Assembly: GCF_048595595.1 (NCBI RefSeq)
Contig: NZ_CP184347.1
DNA length: 64,000 bases
Strand: one strand, 5' to 3'
Source: Bacteroides pyogenes_A
Lineage (GTDB): Bacteria > Bacteroidota > Bacteroidia > Bacteroidales > Bacteroidaceae
A model generated the notes under the pieces. The model saw nothing but the letters and a program-made list of their open reading frames with translations. It searched no databases and was not told the DNA's origin. Of the stretch, positions 34,074 to 43,184 are shown one piece after another. A program made the position numbers and the translations under genes. Positions within the stretch are counted from its first letter, which is position 1. Every line of letters begins with the position of its first letter.

Positions 34074-34769
34074 TCAAGGCTTCCGGCCCCGCAGTATCTC
34101 ACGCTTCCCGCCCGGAGGCCCCGCAAGGCGTTCGACAACGAATCCGGCGGTTTGCAGCATCCGGCGTACCGCTCCTTTGGCGCAGTAAGTCGTCAGTATG
34201 CCTCCGTCGTTTAATAAAACGTATAAACCGTGAAATAGTTCTTGCGACCACATCTCCGGCTGCTTCTCGGGAGCGAAAGCGTCGAAGTAAATCAAGTCGG
34301 CTTTCCACGTGCCATCTCCTTCTGAAAGGGGGATGCCTTGTTTCACCAACCAGTTGATATCTGCCTGTATTTTTCGAAGAGTAAAATGAGGTGTCAGCTC
34401 CACTTCTTTTTCCCAAGGGGAAGTGTGCATGCGCTTAAAGAGTTGGCAGTTCCCGCCCACATAATGCAATTGTTCCACTGCTTTCCACGCCAGCGGGTAC
34501 AGCTCCACTCCGGTGTAACGCACTTTCCTTTGGCTTCTTTCGGCCTCTTCGAGGGTGAGCCACGCGTTGAGCCCTGTGCCGAATCCGACTTCCAGAATCT
34601 GAGGAGAAACCGCCGTACAGGCTTTCAATCCCATATCCACAAAGATGTGTTGCGACTCCGTGCGGGCGCCTTTCGTAGAATGGTAGTGTTCGTCCAGCTC
34701 CGGAACAAACAAGGTAGCGCTTCCGTCATCCGTTTTTTCTATCAGTCTTGAAAACTCTTTCTTCCTCAT
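34074..34769 (-). CDS. tRNA wobble-uridine methyltransferase, MnmD-like
   Basis: SAM-dependent methyltransferase of 231 residues equal to the methyltransferase half of bifunctional MnmC (DUF752). It should methylate aminomethyl-uridine at tRNA position 34. Motifs: SAM-binding ILEVGFGTGLNAWLTLEEA, LIYFDAFAPEKQPEMWSQ, and the C-terminal TTYCAKGAVRRMLQTAGF with the closing GPPGGKREILRGRKP. The oxidoreductase half of MnmC is absent, as in several Gram-positive and Bacteroidota genomes. It starts 26 bases after the YqaA-like gene, within the same packed minus-strand run. Confidence 0.93.
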   Translation of the reverse strand: MRKKEFSRLIEKTDDGSATLFVPELDEHYHSTKGARTESQHIFVDMGLKACTAVSPQILEVGFGTGLNAWLTLEEAERSQRKVRYTGVELYPLAWKAVEQLHYVGGNCQLFKRMHTSPWEKEVELTPHFTLRKIQADINWLVKQGIPLSEGDGTWKADLIYFDAFAPEKQPEMWSQELFHGLYVLLNDGGILTTYCAKGAVRRMLQTAGFVVERLAGPPGGKREILRGRKP

Positions 34770-34795
34770 TTTAACGCCCTGTTATGATGTTTCTG

Positions 34796-35275
34796 CTAAC
34801 CGACAACAACTTCCCATGCGCTTTCCAATACGTAGAGTATGAAAATATAGCGTACCAGTTTTCCCACGAACATGGCTCCTGTAGTAATCCAGATATTGCT
34901 TCGCATAAACCCCAATGCAATGGAAATCACCTCTCCCACGGCAGGAAGGAAAGAGAAAAAAGCCATCAAAGCTCCTTTCCCCCGTAAGAAAGCCATCATT
35001 CTATCAATCTTCTCTTTTTTAACTTTAAAATATTTCTCAATCCAACTAGTCTTTCCCAAACGGCCTACATAGTAACAAGTCAGGCTGCCCATCGTATTGC
35101 CCAACGTGGCGGAAAGCAGGCAGGCAATGGGATTCAGCCCCAGCTTTACGAGTGTAACGAGCACGAGCTCCGAGCTGAAAGGCACAATGCTTCCGGCAAG
35201 CAAAGCGGAGATGAAGAGTCCCGGTATGCCCCACTCGATAAGCAGCCGTATAACAGAGTCTATAAAAGCATCCAT
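34796..35275 (-). CDS. YqaA-like DedA-superfamily membrane protein
   Basis: Small inner-membrane protein of 159 residues with three to four hydrophobic segments and the DedA/YqaA pattern: GIPGLFISALLAGSIVPFSSELVLV, then GNTMGSLTCYYVGRLG and FFSFLPAVGEVISIALGFMR (the Phe/Arg-Gly-Pro-Gly core is modified). Family members flip or handle phospholipids and support envelope homeostasis. The start overlaps the previous gene by 16 bases, so translation is probably coupled. Confidence 0.87.
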   Translation of the reverse strand: MDAFIDSVIRLLIEWGIPGLFISALLAGSIVPFSSELVLVTLVKLGLNPIACLLSATLGNTMGSLTCYYVGRLGKTSWIEKYFKVKKEKIDRMMAFLRGKGALMAFFSFLPAVGEVISIALGFMRSNIWITTGAMFVGKLVRYIFILYVLESAWEVVVG

Positions 35276-36270
35276 ATATTAAAGCCGAATAAGCAAATAA
35301 GGCAAAACATGGAAACTATGAAAAACATGTTTGATACTTTGCTGTTGGTCAACACAAAAAGATGTCCCGTCAGTATGCTGTTGCAAACGATGAGCGAAGG
35401 CAACAGATTGAAACAGTGCCGGGGCTGCAAGGCAATGAACAGGAAGATACAGAACGTCCAGTGGACAAGGCATTGCAGATAAGTTCGCGTGCGTATCTTG
35501 TCCTGATAGCTGGCTGCGAAGTAATGTCCGGTACTCACGACAAACAACAGAAACAGATACCCGAGCATGGCAAGCTCCCAAGAGGGAAGTTGCTGAAGCT
35601 GAAATGCTTTTTCAAAACTTGCCAGCTCGGTAAACGGTTGGCGGAACAGCTCCATCCGCCCGTAGAAGAAAGCATGACCGAAGAGCAACCAATAGGAAGT
35701 GGTCCAACCCAATATGGCGGCGAAGAAGCTGCGAACGGTAAGGGATTGGAAGCGGTATGCTTCCAACAGCCAGAGTACGCTGAAGAAGGTGAGCTGTGGA
35801 AACAGGATACTGCCTGCTCCGAGAAAAAGAAAAGAGTAGTACAAATCACTTGACGCATGCGGCTTTTGATAACTTTTAAAAAGGAAGTAAATGGAAATCA
35901 GTGAAACGATCGCCACCACGTCTCCGGCATGCAGCAGATGCATCTCCGGACAGACAGTAATCAGCAGAAAATAGATGGAAGTCTGTACAGAGGCACGCAT
36001 GCGGATGATGGTGAACCGGTTGTTCAATTCTATCAGAAAATAACCGATAAGCGCATAGACCAGAAAGCTTGTAAGACGCTCGCTCCAATAAGACGTCAAC
36101 AGTGTATGGACAGACGGCCAGAGAGAACTTGCTCCGGACACTTCTGCCAGACGTTCACGGACGGGCAGCAGGAAAGAGGTCAACACCCAGCAAAGGGTGC
36201 AGACGAGTATAACAACAGGCAGTGTCCACCGTCCTGCCGTTATTCGGCCTTGTAATCGTTTATCTCTCAT
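35260..36270 (-). CDS. Hypothetical polytopic membrane protein
   Basis: 336 residues with about nine to ten hydrophobic helices, among them WTLPVVILVCTLCWVLTSF, LTSFLVYALIGYFLIELNN, YSFLFLGAGSILFPQLTFFSV and FIVSMFCLICLFGFNIWML. Short, sparsely charged loops. It resembles the Bacteroidota membrane proteins often annotated as DUF6427-type, but I cannot confirm a family. It overlaps purD by 11 bases and the YqaA-like gene by 16, so it belongs to the operon from purD to the metal-transport genes. No catalytic motif was seen. Confidence 0.75.
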   Translation of the reverse strand: MRDKRLQGRITAGRWTLPVVILVCTLCWVLTSFLLPVRERLAEVSGASSLWPSVHTLLTSYWSERLTSFLVYALIGYFLIELNNRFTIIRMRASVQTSIYFLLITVCPEMHLLHAGDVVAIVSLISIYFLFKSYQKPHASSDLYYSFLFLGAGSILFPQLTFFSVLWLLEAYRFQSLTVRSFFAAILGWTTSYWLLFGHAFFYGRMELFRQPFTELASFEKAFQLQQLPSWELAMLGYLFLLFVVSTGHYFAASYQDKIRTRTYLQCLVHWTFCIFLFIALQPRHCFNLLPSLIVCNSILTGHLFVLTNSKVSNMFFIVSMFCLICLFGFNIWMLL

Positions 36271-37555
36271 TCTTCTTCAAATTCAAATCGAATCCGATAT
36301 CGCGACGAAAGTACTTCTTGTCGAACCGGATCCTATCGGCTGCCTTGTAACTTTGCTCCAGCGCTTCTTCTCTTGTTGCCCCGTAAGAACATACGGCAAT
36401 GACACGTCCTCCGTTTGTGACAATTTGCCCGTCTTTCATCGCGGTTCCCGCATGGAAGATGATGCTGTCTGTTGCCGAAGCTTCTTCCAGCCCGCTGATG
36501 GGGAATCCTTTTTCATAGGCCTCCGGATAGCCTCCGCTGACAAGGATGACACAGGCGGCTGCCCGTGGGTCTTCTTTCAGTTCCTTTTCGTTCAGACGTC
36601 CTTCAGCTACGCCTTCCATCAACTCCACAAGGTCGCTTTGAATGCGGAGCATTACGCTTTCTGTTTCCGGGTCGCCCATACGGACGTTGTATTCAATCAC
36701 CATCGGTTCGCCTTTCACACGGATCAGTCCGAGGAAAATGAAGCCTTTGTAGGTGATTCCCTCTTCTTTCAGACCGTTGATGGTAGGCTCTATGATGCGG
36801 GTACGTACTTTTTCCATGAATGCTTCGTCGGCAAACGGTACGGGAGTAACGCTTCCCATTCCGCCGGTGTTCAGCCCGCGGTCGCCTTCGCCGATGCGTT
36901 TGTAGTCTTTTGCCACCGGAAGCACCTTGTAGTGTTCGCCGTCGGTGAGTACAAACACAGAACATTCGATACCGCTCAGAAACTCTTCGATAACTACTGT
37001 TGCCGATGCAGCGCCGAACATGCCGCCCAACATCTCTTTCAGTTCCTTTTGGGCTTCATCCAGCGTAGGGAGTATCAGAACACCCTTGCCGGCGCACAAA
37101 CCATCGGCTTTCAGCACGTAGGGAGCTTCGAGCGTTTCGAGGAAAGCCAGTCCCTCTTCGATATTATCGGATGTGATGCTCTTATAGCGGGCTGTGGGTA
37201 TGCCGTGACGCATCATGAAGCCTTTGGCAAACTCTTTGCTTCCTTCGAGCTGAGCTCCTTGTGCCGAAGGACCGATCACTGCAATGTGTTTAAGTTCAGA
37301 CCGGGCATGGAAATAATCATAGATTCCTTTTACAAGCGGATCTTCAGGACCTACCACAATCATATCCACCGCTTCTTTCAAGGCGAAGGCGGCTATGGCG
37401 GGGAAGTCTGTCGGCTTGATGTCGACGTTCTCGCCTGTTACTGTTGTGCCGGCGTTTCCCGGCGCGATATAGAGCTTCTCTACTTTCGGACTTTGGGCAA
37501 TCTTCCATGCCAGCGCATGTTCACGGCCTCCTGAGCCGAGCAATAGTATTTTCAT
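36260..37555 (-). CDS. purD: Phosphoribosylamine-glycine ligase
   Basis: Joins glycine to phosphoribosylamine with ATP in purine synthesis, 431 residues, the normal length. N-terminal LLLGSGGREHALAWK, then GPEDPLVKGIYDYF, the ATP-grasp lid VLKADGLCAGKGVLI, the metal-binding TGGMGSVTPVPFADEA and EYNVRMGDPETE with Asp and Glu ligands. The last part folds as the C-terminal domain (FHAGTAMKDGQIVTNGGRV). It overlaps the membrane protein gene at its end and starts 66 bases behind the DPP IV stop. Confidence 0.97.
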   Translation of the reverse strand: MKILLLGSGGREHALAWKIAQSPKVEKLYIAPGNAGTTVTGENVDIKPTDFPAIAAFALKEAVDMIVVGPEDPLVKGIYDYFHARSELKHIAVIGPSAQGAQLEGSKEFAKGFMMRHGIPTARYKSITSDNIEEGLAFLETLEAPYVLKADGLCAGKGVLILPTLDEAQKELKEMLGGMFGAASATVVIEEFLSGIECSVFVLTDGEHYKVLPVAKDYKRIGEGDRGLNTGGMGSVTPVPFADEAFMEKVRTRIIEPTINGLKEEGITYKGFIFLGLIRVKGEPMVIEYNVRMGDPETESVMLRIQSDLVELMEGVAEGRLNEKELKEDPRAAACVILVSGGYPEAYEKGFPISGLEEASATDSIIFHAGTAMKDGQIVTNGGRVIAVCSYGATREEALEQSYKAADRIRFDKKYFRRDIGFDLNLKKNER

Positions 37556-37621
37556 GAGTTGTATCTTTTGAGGTTTTTAGTTCTTTCCTTTTTACGTTCG
37601 ACGGATGCACGGCAGTTTCCG

Positions 37622-39814
37622 TTACAAATGCTCTTCGAAATAGCGGGTGATTTTCTCGTAGAGATGCACCCGGTCGCGCCCCGATACGTTGTGCTTGTGA
37701 CACGGATAGATAAAGAGATCGGGATAAGTGCGCGCGTCTACGCAGGCTTTCATGAACGACAAGGTGTGTTGTGGCACACACGTGTCGTCGTGATCGTCAT
37801 GAATGATGAGCAAATGCCCTTTCAGTTGTCCGGCAATATTCTTCAAATTACATGCCTTGTATCCCTCCGGATTGGTTTGCGGAGTATCCATATAGCGTTC
37901 ACCGTACATTATCTCGTAATAGGCCCAATCGATTACCGGCCCGCCCGCTACTCCTACCTTGAATATTTCAGGGTAACGTAAAAGAAGAGCCGTACTCATG
38001 TGTCCGCCGAAGCTCCATCCGTGCACACCGATACGGTTTCCGTCTACATAAGGCAGCGACTTGAGGAATTCTACTCCCTTTACCTGATCTTTTCCTTCCT
38101 CAATGCCCAATTGGCGGAACGTACAGTTTTCGAACTCCAGCCCGCGATTGGAGCTGCCCCGGTTGTCGAGTGTAAACATCAGATAGCCTTTGTTTGCCAT
38201 GTAGATGTCCCATCCCCGTGTACCGTTCTGCCATCCTCCGTTGATTAACTGCGCATGTGGTCCGCCGTATACATAGACGATAACCGGATACTTCTTGCCC
38301 GGATCGAAGTCTGATGGCTTCACGAGCCTATAATGCAGGTCAGTCGTTCCGTCGGCGGCTTTAATTGTTCCCGTTTCGATAGAGGGCATTCGGTAACCTT
38401 CGTAAGGATTGCGGGCAGCGAGCAGACGTATGCTTTTGAAGCTGCGCGTGTCTGTGAGATCGATATTGCGGGCTTCCGTCCGGGTGGAAGAATAGTCGAT
38501 GAGATATGTGCCGGAGCTGCTCAATGTGCCGTAATGACTGCTCTCCACGGTTTTATCGAACGGACGGTTCATCTTTCCATTCGATACATTCACGGTGTAA
38601 TGCCCGCTGCTCAGTCCGTTTACTGCGGTGAAAACCACCTCTTTCCGTTTGGCGTTGAAGCCCAAAACATCGCTGACCAGCCATTCGCCTTTGGTCAGCT
38701 GTCGGGTCTTCAGGTATTCACGATACTTGGCTCCGCTTTTCCCTTGTTGTGTGTCTCCGTAGAGAGACGTTTTCAAATCCATCAGATAAAGATGGTTGAA
38801 ACCGTCGCGCTGGCTTTGGTAAATAAACTTAGTGTCGTCCCACGGAAGAAAGAGGATGGGATGCTGGGGTTCTACGTACTTCTCGTGCATCTCCTCGTAG
38901 AGCACTCTGACGAGTCTTCCGTTTTCTGCATCATACTGGCAAAGCTTGGCGTGATTCTGGTCGCGGTTGACCTCGATGAGGAAGAGACTTCTCTCATCGG
39001 GCGACCAGCTGATATTGGTGAAGTAGCGGTCGGTGGGATCGCCCATTTCCAGATAGATGGTTTCTCCGGTGGACGGGCGGTATATGCCGACTTTCACCTG
39101 ATGACTCGTCATTCCCGCCATCGGGTAGCGGATATTGTTCGTTTCGGCAATACGGGCGGTTACATCCACCAATGGATATGGAGTCACCATGCTTTCATCC
39201 ATCCGGTAGAAAGCCAGCAAGTTTCCTTTCGGGCTCCAGAACGTTCCTTTCGATATACCGAACTCATTGCGATGTACAGATTGTCCGCAGACGATCCTCG
39301 CAGGCTCGTTCGTCACCGCGCGGTTGTCGACATATAGATTGTTTCCTACGGTGTATGCCACTCTTCTACCGGCTGCGCAATAATCCTTATTGGCTGCCTT
39401 TGCCTGTATCTCGAGTGTATGAACCACTTGGTTCGTCTTGAAGTCGTATGCGATGTATTTGTTTCCTGTATTCAGCAACACCTGAGTCTTGTTCGCCCAC
39501 GGAAACTGAACATGGTAAAGACTTGGAAGCTTCCCCGACCGGTTTTTTTCAAGCGCTTCGTTTATCCGTTCCCTCGTTACGAGCACCGTTTCTTTTCCCG
39601 TTTTCGGCTCAACAGCATAGATCGTATCCATGCCCGGTTTGATACACTCGTCCCCCCACCATTGCAGCCCGTACAGGTTTTCTGCGTAACGATAGGTCTC
39701 ACCGCCGGGGATCAAGTCTTCCAGTGTGAGTGTCTTAACTTCTTGTGTCATAACATTGATTGCGATTGGTAGCGCCGATAATAGCATCATGGCTCTTGTT
39801 CCAATTTTACTCAT
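37622..39814 (-). CDS. Dipeptidyl peptidase IV (S9B)
   Basis: Exported serine peptidase of 730 residues removing Xaa-Pro (or Xaa-Ala) dipeptides. N-terminal signal (MSKIGTRAMMLLSALPIAINVMTQ), then a beta-propeller with DVTARIAETNNIRYPMAG and the double-Glu-like region, then an alpha/beta hydrolase domain. Catalytic Ser is in HGWSFGGHMS, Asp in IHDDHDDTCVPQHT and His in CHKHNVSGRDR. YVYGGPHAQLINGGW provides the oxyanion region. Bacteroides DPP IV helps use host or dietary proline-rich peptides. It is first in the minus-strand run that continues with purD; whether they share a promoter is unclear (66-base gap). Confidence 0.94.
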   Translation of the reverse strand: MSKIGTRAMMLLSALPIAINVMTQEVKTLTLEDLIPGGETYRYAENLYGLQWWGDECIKPGMDTIYAVEPKTGKETVLVTRERINEALEKNRSGKLPSLYHVQFPWANKTQVLLNTGNKYIAYDFKTNQVVHTLEIQAKAANKDYCAAGRRVAYTVGNNLYVDNRAVTNEPARIVCGQSVHRNEFGISKGTFWSPKGNLLAFYRMDESMVTPYPLVDVTARIAETNNIRYPMAGMTSHQVKVGIYRPSTGETIYLEMGDPTDRYFTNISWSPDERSLFLIEVNRDQNHAKLCQYDAENGRLVRVLYEEMHEKYVEPQHPILFLPWDDTKFIYQSQRDGFNHLYLMDLKTSLYGDTQQGKSGAKYREYLKTRQLTKGEWLVSDVLGFNAKRKEVVFTAVNGLSSGHYTVNVSNGKMNRPFDKTVESSHYGTLSSSGTYLIDYSSTRTEARNIDLTDTRSFKSIRLLAARNPYEGYRMPSIETGTIKAADGTTDLHYRLVKPSDFDPGKKYPVIVYVYGGPHAQLINGGWQNGTRGWDIYMANKGYLMFTLDNRGSSNRGLEFENCTFRQLGIEEGKDQVKGVEFLKSLPYVDGNRIGVHGWSFGGHMSTALLLRYPEIFKVGVAGGPVIDWAYYEIMYGERYMDTPQTNPEGYKACNLKNIAGQLKGHLLIIHDDHDDTCVPQHTLSFMKACVDARTYPDLFIYPCHKHNVSGRDRVHLYEKITRYFEEHL

Positions 39815-40283
39815 TGCTTATTCCTTATTTATAATGTTTTCCAGTCTTGTCTACCTTGTTTTAGCGGAAGCTTTTAGCATTCGGATAACTCTTTTTAAAA
39901 AAGCTTTTGCCTTTCAGAAAGCTTTCGCCCTCCAACAATAATTGTCTCCAAAAGAAAGTTAATCTTAACAAAAACAATCTTCAAAAAACAACTATGTTCA
40001 AAAGACAACCATTTTTAAAAGAAAGTCATCGTCGCATGATATTCATCACCTTCTTTTCGCAGTGTAGCAACGTTCATTCGTCGGTGTTTAGAGTTCGTAC
40101 TTTCCTTATTCCCCACCGAAAAGTTCACATACGGCTTCTGCTTGTGTCGTATTCCGGATTCATGCTGTCCTACTCCCTTTTTCACGGTAAGAAATCTTGG
40201 CTTGTCAATGCCCGAAATACGGTAACCTCTTCTCTTTTTGGGGTGGACAATGTTGATTCACCTACATCTCCGGGCATGATAGC
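39815..40283. other. Gap upstream of DPP IV
   Basis: 469 bases, no supported gene. A/T-rich with repeated CTTTCAGAAAGC- and AAAGAAAG-like strings at 39880-40030. DPP IV promoter elements should lie at 39820-39900; no clear consensus was seen. Confidence 0.5.
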
Positions 40284-41939
40284 CTATTCCTTTTCCGGTT
40301 CCGGTATTCTCGGTTCGCGATGTCCCTTATATTCTCTCAGAACTTTGGGATCTCTCTTCTCACGAAACTCTCCGCGCGGTTTTCTTTCTCTATCATCCCC
40401 CCTGGAGTCCCTCTCGTCTCGTCTGAAGCTTCCTTCTTCTCTCCGAAAAGATTTTCCTCCTTCTCTGCGGGGCCTTTCTGCGCCTTCGCGTCGGAACGTC
40501 CGCTCTTCTTCCCGCCTTGCATTGTACCCCCCGCCTCTTTCTCTGCGGAATGGTCTTTCTCCTTCTCGGCGGGGTTTGTATTCTCTTTCCCGGCGGAATG
40601 TTCTATTTTCTTCCGAACGGGGATCATATCTGTTGTCTTCTTCTTCTTTGCGAGACTTGTACTCACTTTCCCGGCGATAAGTCCTTTCTCCCTCTTTCCG
40701 AAACTTGTGTTCGCTGTCCCGATGAGACTTGCGTATTTCATCTCTGTAAGGGGCGGACTCATCTCTTCCTTCTTCTTTCTCGGCTTCCTGCGTCTTAAAT
40801 TCTCTGTATTTTCCGTCGAATATTTCGTATTTACGGAACTGGCATTCCAGCGCTCCATTGAAAAGAGGAATCTTTTGGCTGGCTTTGAGTCCTATCTGGT
40901 CGAAGCATTCATCGCGATAGGAGAGAACCCATGCTTCATTTCCCACGAAAGCATGTTTCAATCGTTCGCCGATGGTTTGATACAACCCAAGCAGGTCGTT
41001 CGTAGAAATCCGCTCTCCGTACGGCGGGTTGGTGATGATGATCGACTTGTTTTCCGGTTGTTCGAACTGCTGAAAAGGTTGCAGCTTCAGTGTCACGTCT
41101 TTGGAGACTCCCGCCGCTTTGATGTTGTAAGCGGCTATTTCATGCGCTTTAGGATTGTTGTCGTATCCGTAAATCTTATGCTCGAAGTCACGCTCCTGCG
41201 TATCGTCGTTGTATATCTCGTCGAAAAGGTCGGAGTCGAAATCCGTCCATTTCTCGAAAGCGAATCCTTTCCGGAATACTCCCGGAGCAATGTTACGGGC
41301 AATCAATGCTGCCTCGATGGGTATGGTTCCGGAGCCGCACATCGGATCGATCAGGTCACACTCTCCGCGCCAGCCCGTCATCAATATCATCCCTGCGGCA
41401 AGTACTTCGTTCAATGGAGCTTCCACTGCTTCCTGACGGTAGCCGCGACGGTGGAGAGATTCTCCCGAAGAGTCGAGCGACAGCGTACAGGTAGTCTGCG
41501 CAATGTGAATATTCAATAAAACGTCGGGCTTGTTGATGCGCACAGACGGACGTTTACCGGTCTTCTCGCGAAAATAATCCGCAATCGCGTCTTTTACCTT
41601 ATATGAAACGAACTTCGAATGCCGGAACTCTTCGCTGTACACCACCGCATCTATGGCAAATGTTTTGTTTTCATCAAGATATTTTTCCCATGGAATGGCT
41701 TGTATCTGCTCATATACCTCATCGGCATCCTTGGCTGTGAAGTGCTTGATGGGTTTCAGGATGCGGATGGCGGTTCGCAGGCAAAAGTTGGCCTTGTACA
41801 TCATCTTTTTGTCTCCGGTGAATGAAACCATCCGTCGGCCTATTTCGATGTTGTCGGCTCCTAATGCGGTTAGTTCTTCGGCAAGAGTCTCTTCCAATCC
41901 CTGGAAAGTCTTTGCTATCATTTCGAATTGTTCGCTCAT
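40284..41939 (-). CDS. THUMP-domain 23S rRNA guanine N2-methyltransferase (RlmL-like) with charged C-terminal tail
   Basis: RNA methyltransferase of 551 residues. It has an N-terminal ferredoxin-like and THUMP region (MIAKTFQGLEETLAEELTALGADNIE), then a SAM-binding fold: DLIDPMCGSGTIPIEAALIA, IIITNPPYGERIS with the catalytic NPPY motif, and LDSSGESLHRRGYR. The methyltransferase ends near residue 381. The last 170 residues are low-complexity, almost only Arg, Glu, Lys, Asp and Gly, with repeated (R/K)xFRRE units (RTFRRE, RPFRRER, RTFRREG, KSFRREE). This resembles an RNA-binding disordered tail. It lies 70 bases after the acetyltransferase stop on the same strand. Confidence 0.9.
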   Translation of the reverse strand: MSEQFEMIAKTFQGLEETLAEELTALGADNIEIGRRMVSFTGDKKMMYKANFCLRTAIRILKPIKHFTAKDADEVYEQIQAIPWEKYLDENKTFAIDAVVYSEEFRHSKFVSYKVKDAIADYFREKTGKRPSVRINKPDVLLNIHIAQTTCTLSLDSSGESLHRRGYRQEAVEAPLNEVLAAGMILMTGWRGECDLIDPMCGSGTIPIEAALIARNIAPGVFRKGFAFEKWTDFDSDLFDEIYNDDTQERDFEHKIYGYDNNPKAHEIAAYNIKAAGVSKDVTLKLQPFQQFEQPENKSIIITNPPYGERISTNDLLGLYQTIGERLKHAFVGNEAWVLSYRDECFDQIGLKASQKIPLFNGALECQFRKYEIFDGKYREFKTQEAEKEEGRDESAPYRDEIRKSHRDSEHKFRKEGERTYRRESEYKSRKEEEDNRYDPRSEENRTFRREREYKPRREGERPFRRERGGGYNARREEERTFRREGAERPRREGGKSFRREEGSFRRDERDSRGDDRERKPRGEFREKRDPKVLREYKGHREPRIPEPEKE

Positions 41940-42009
41940 ATATATTTATCTGTTTCTATTCTTTGCATTGTTGAGATGCCCGTTATCGCAAACCATGTAT
42001 TTCCGTTTC

Positions 42010-42912
42010 CTATTTTTTTGCTTTTGTCTGCACAAGTCTGGCACCTGCCGGAACGTCTTCCGTCACCCAGATATTACCTCCTACGGTCGCATCGCGCCCG
42101 ATGGTAATTCTTCCTAAGATGGTGGCGTTGGAGTATATAATGACATTGTCCTCCAGAATGGGATGGCGTGGGATGCCTTTGATAGGCTTCCCGTCGGCAT
42201 CGAGCGGAAAGCTTTTGGCTCCGAGCGTAACGCCTTGATAGAGCTTGACATGATTGCCGATGACGCTGGTTGCCCCGATAACGACACCGGTTCCGTGGTC
42301 GATGGTGAAGTGGCTGCCTATTTTTGCTCCCGGATGGATGTCTATTCCTGTTTCACTGTGCGCCATTTCGGTAATGATGCGCGGAATCAGCGGTACTCCC
42401 AACTCCAAAAGTTCGTGCGCGATGCGATAGTTGCTGATAGCTTTGATGGCCGGATAACAGCAGATCACTTCACCGTAACTTTCGGCGGCGGGATCTCCAT
42501 TGTAGGCAGCCTCCACATCGGTTGCGAGAATTCTTCTCATGGCAGGCATCTTGCTGATGAATGTAGCTGCCAGACGCGAAGCTTCCTCTTTCTTCGAATC
42601 AGAACAGGAAGAACATTTTTCACCGCCACTGACGAAACAAAGTCCGGCAAGTATTTGCTCCGAAAGTAAATCGAACAGCTTTTCGATATTTACTCCGATG
42701 TGATAGTTGATAGTCCGGCTGTTGATGGTTGAATTGCCGTAATATCCGGGAAAGAGTATGGAACGAGAGAGCTCGATAATGTCATACAGTACTTTGGCAG
42801 AGGGAAGCGGTTCACCATCTTTGTGTTGATGAAACAGTTCTTTGTAAGATTCGCTTTCCGATAGCTCATCGACTGCCTGTGTCAGAATGTGGGTGAAGTT
42901 CAGTGGACTCAT
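42010..42912 (-). CDS. cysE: Serine O-acetyltransferase
   Basis: Makes O-acetylserine from serine and acetyl-CoA, the committed step to cysteine. 300 residues, start taken at MSPLNFTHILTQAVDEL; 64 upstream codons are open but carry no family match and cross the promoter. The long N-terminal helical domain is of the Bacteroidota/cyanobacterial type, and the C-terminal left-handed beta-helix has the hexapeptide repeats GIDIHPGAKIGSHFTIDHGTGVVIGATSVIGNHVKLYQGVTLGAK (key residues His-Asp in IDHGTGVVIG). The C-terminus ends RLVQTKAKK, without the long regulatory tail of the enterobacterial enzyme. TATCTTTG (42942-42949, minus) is a likely -7 box. Confidence 0.95.
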   Translation of the reverse strand: MSPLNFTHILTQAVDELSESESYKELFHQHKDGEPLPSAKVLYDIIELSRSILFPGYYGNSTINSRTINYHIGVNIEKLFDLLSEQILAGLCFVSGGEKCSSCSDSKKEEASRLAATFISKMPAMRRILATDVEAAYNGDPAAESYGEVICCYPAIKAISNYRIAHELLELGVPLIPRIITEMAHSETGIDIHPGAKIGSHFTIDHGTGVVIGATSVIGNHVKLYQGVTLGAKSFPLDADGKPIKGIPRHPILEDNVIIYSNATILGRITIGRDATVGGNIWVTEDVPAGARLVQTKAKK

Positions 42913-42941
42913 TAAGTCATAGCTCTTGTTTGATACGGGGG

Positions 42942-42949
42942 CAAAGATA
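42942..42949 (-). promoter_or_regulatory. Candidate -7 box for cysE
   Basis: TATCTTTG on the minus strand, 30 bases before the start at 42912, equal to TAnnTTTG. It faces the divergent promoter of the Rid-like gene. Confidence 0.6.
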
Positions 42950-43000
42950 TTAAAAAAAAGTGAGAAGTATTGCCGGGAAAGTACTTTTCTGGTCAATTGG

Positions 43001-43031
43001 TTTGCAGAGCATGCAAAATCTCGTACTTTTG
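43001..43031 (+). promoter_or_regulatory. Consensus promoter of the Rid-like pseudogene
   Basis: TTTG (43001-43004), 19-base spacer, TACTTTTG (43024-43031): an exact Bacteroides promoter. The -33 box is part of the dyad TTTGC-N7-GCAAA (43001-43017). Expected transcription start about 43038. Confidence 0.82.
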
Positions 43032-43184
43032 TTCGCTGATGCTGTGATTCCGATACACAACGTGAGGAGACTCCGCCATTATCATTTTTATTCCGGAAGC
43101 GCAAAACTGCGAATCTACAATGTCCGGAATGTCCCGATCGTCAAAATTTAACAAAGATGAATAAATAGAAGATTTGTATGTATT

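Noticed and set aside
40320..41519. 399-codon open frame opposite the RNA methyltransferase
   Set aside because: Antisense to a clear enzyme and its charged tail; the openness follows from the codon pattern of the tail.
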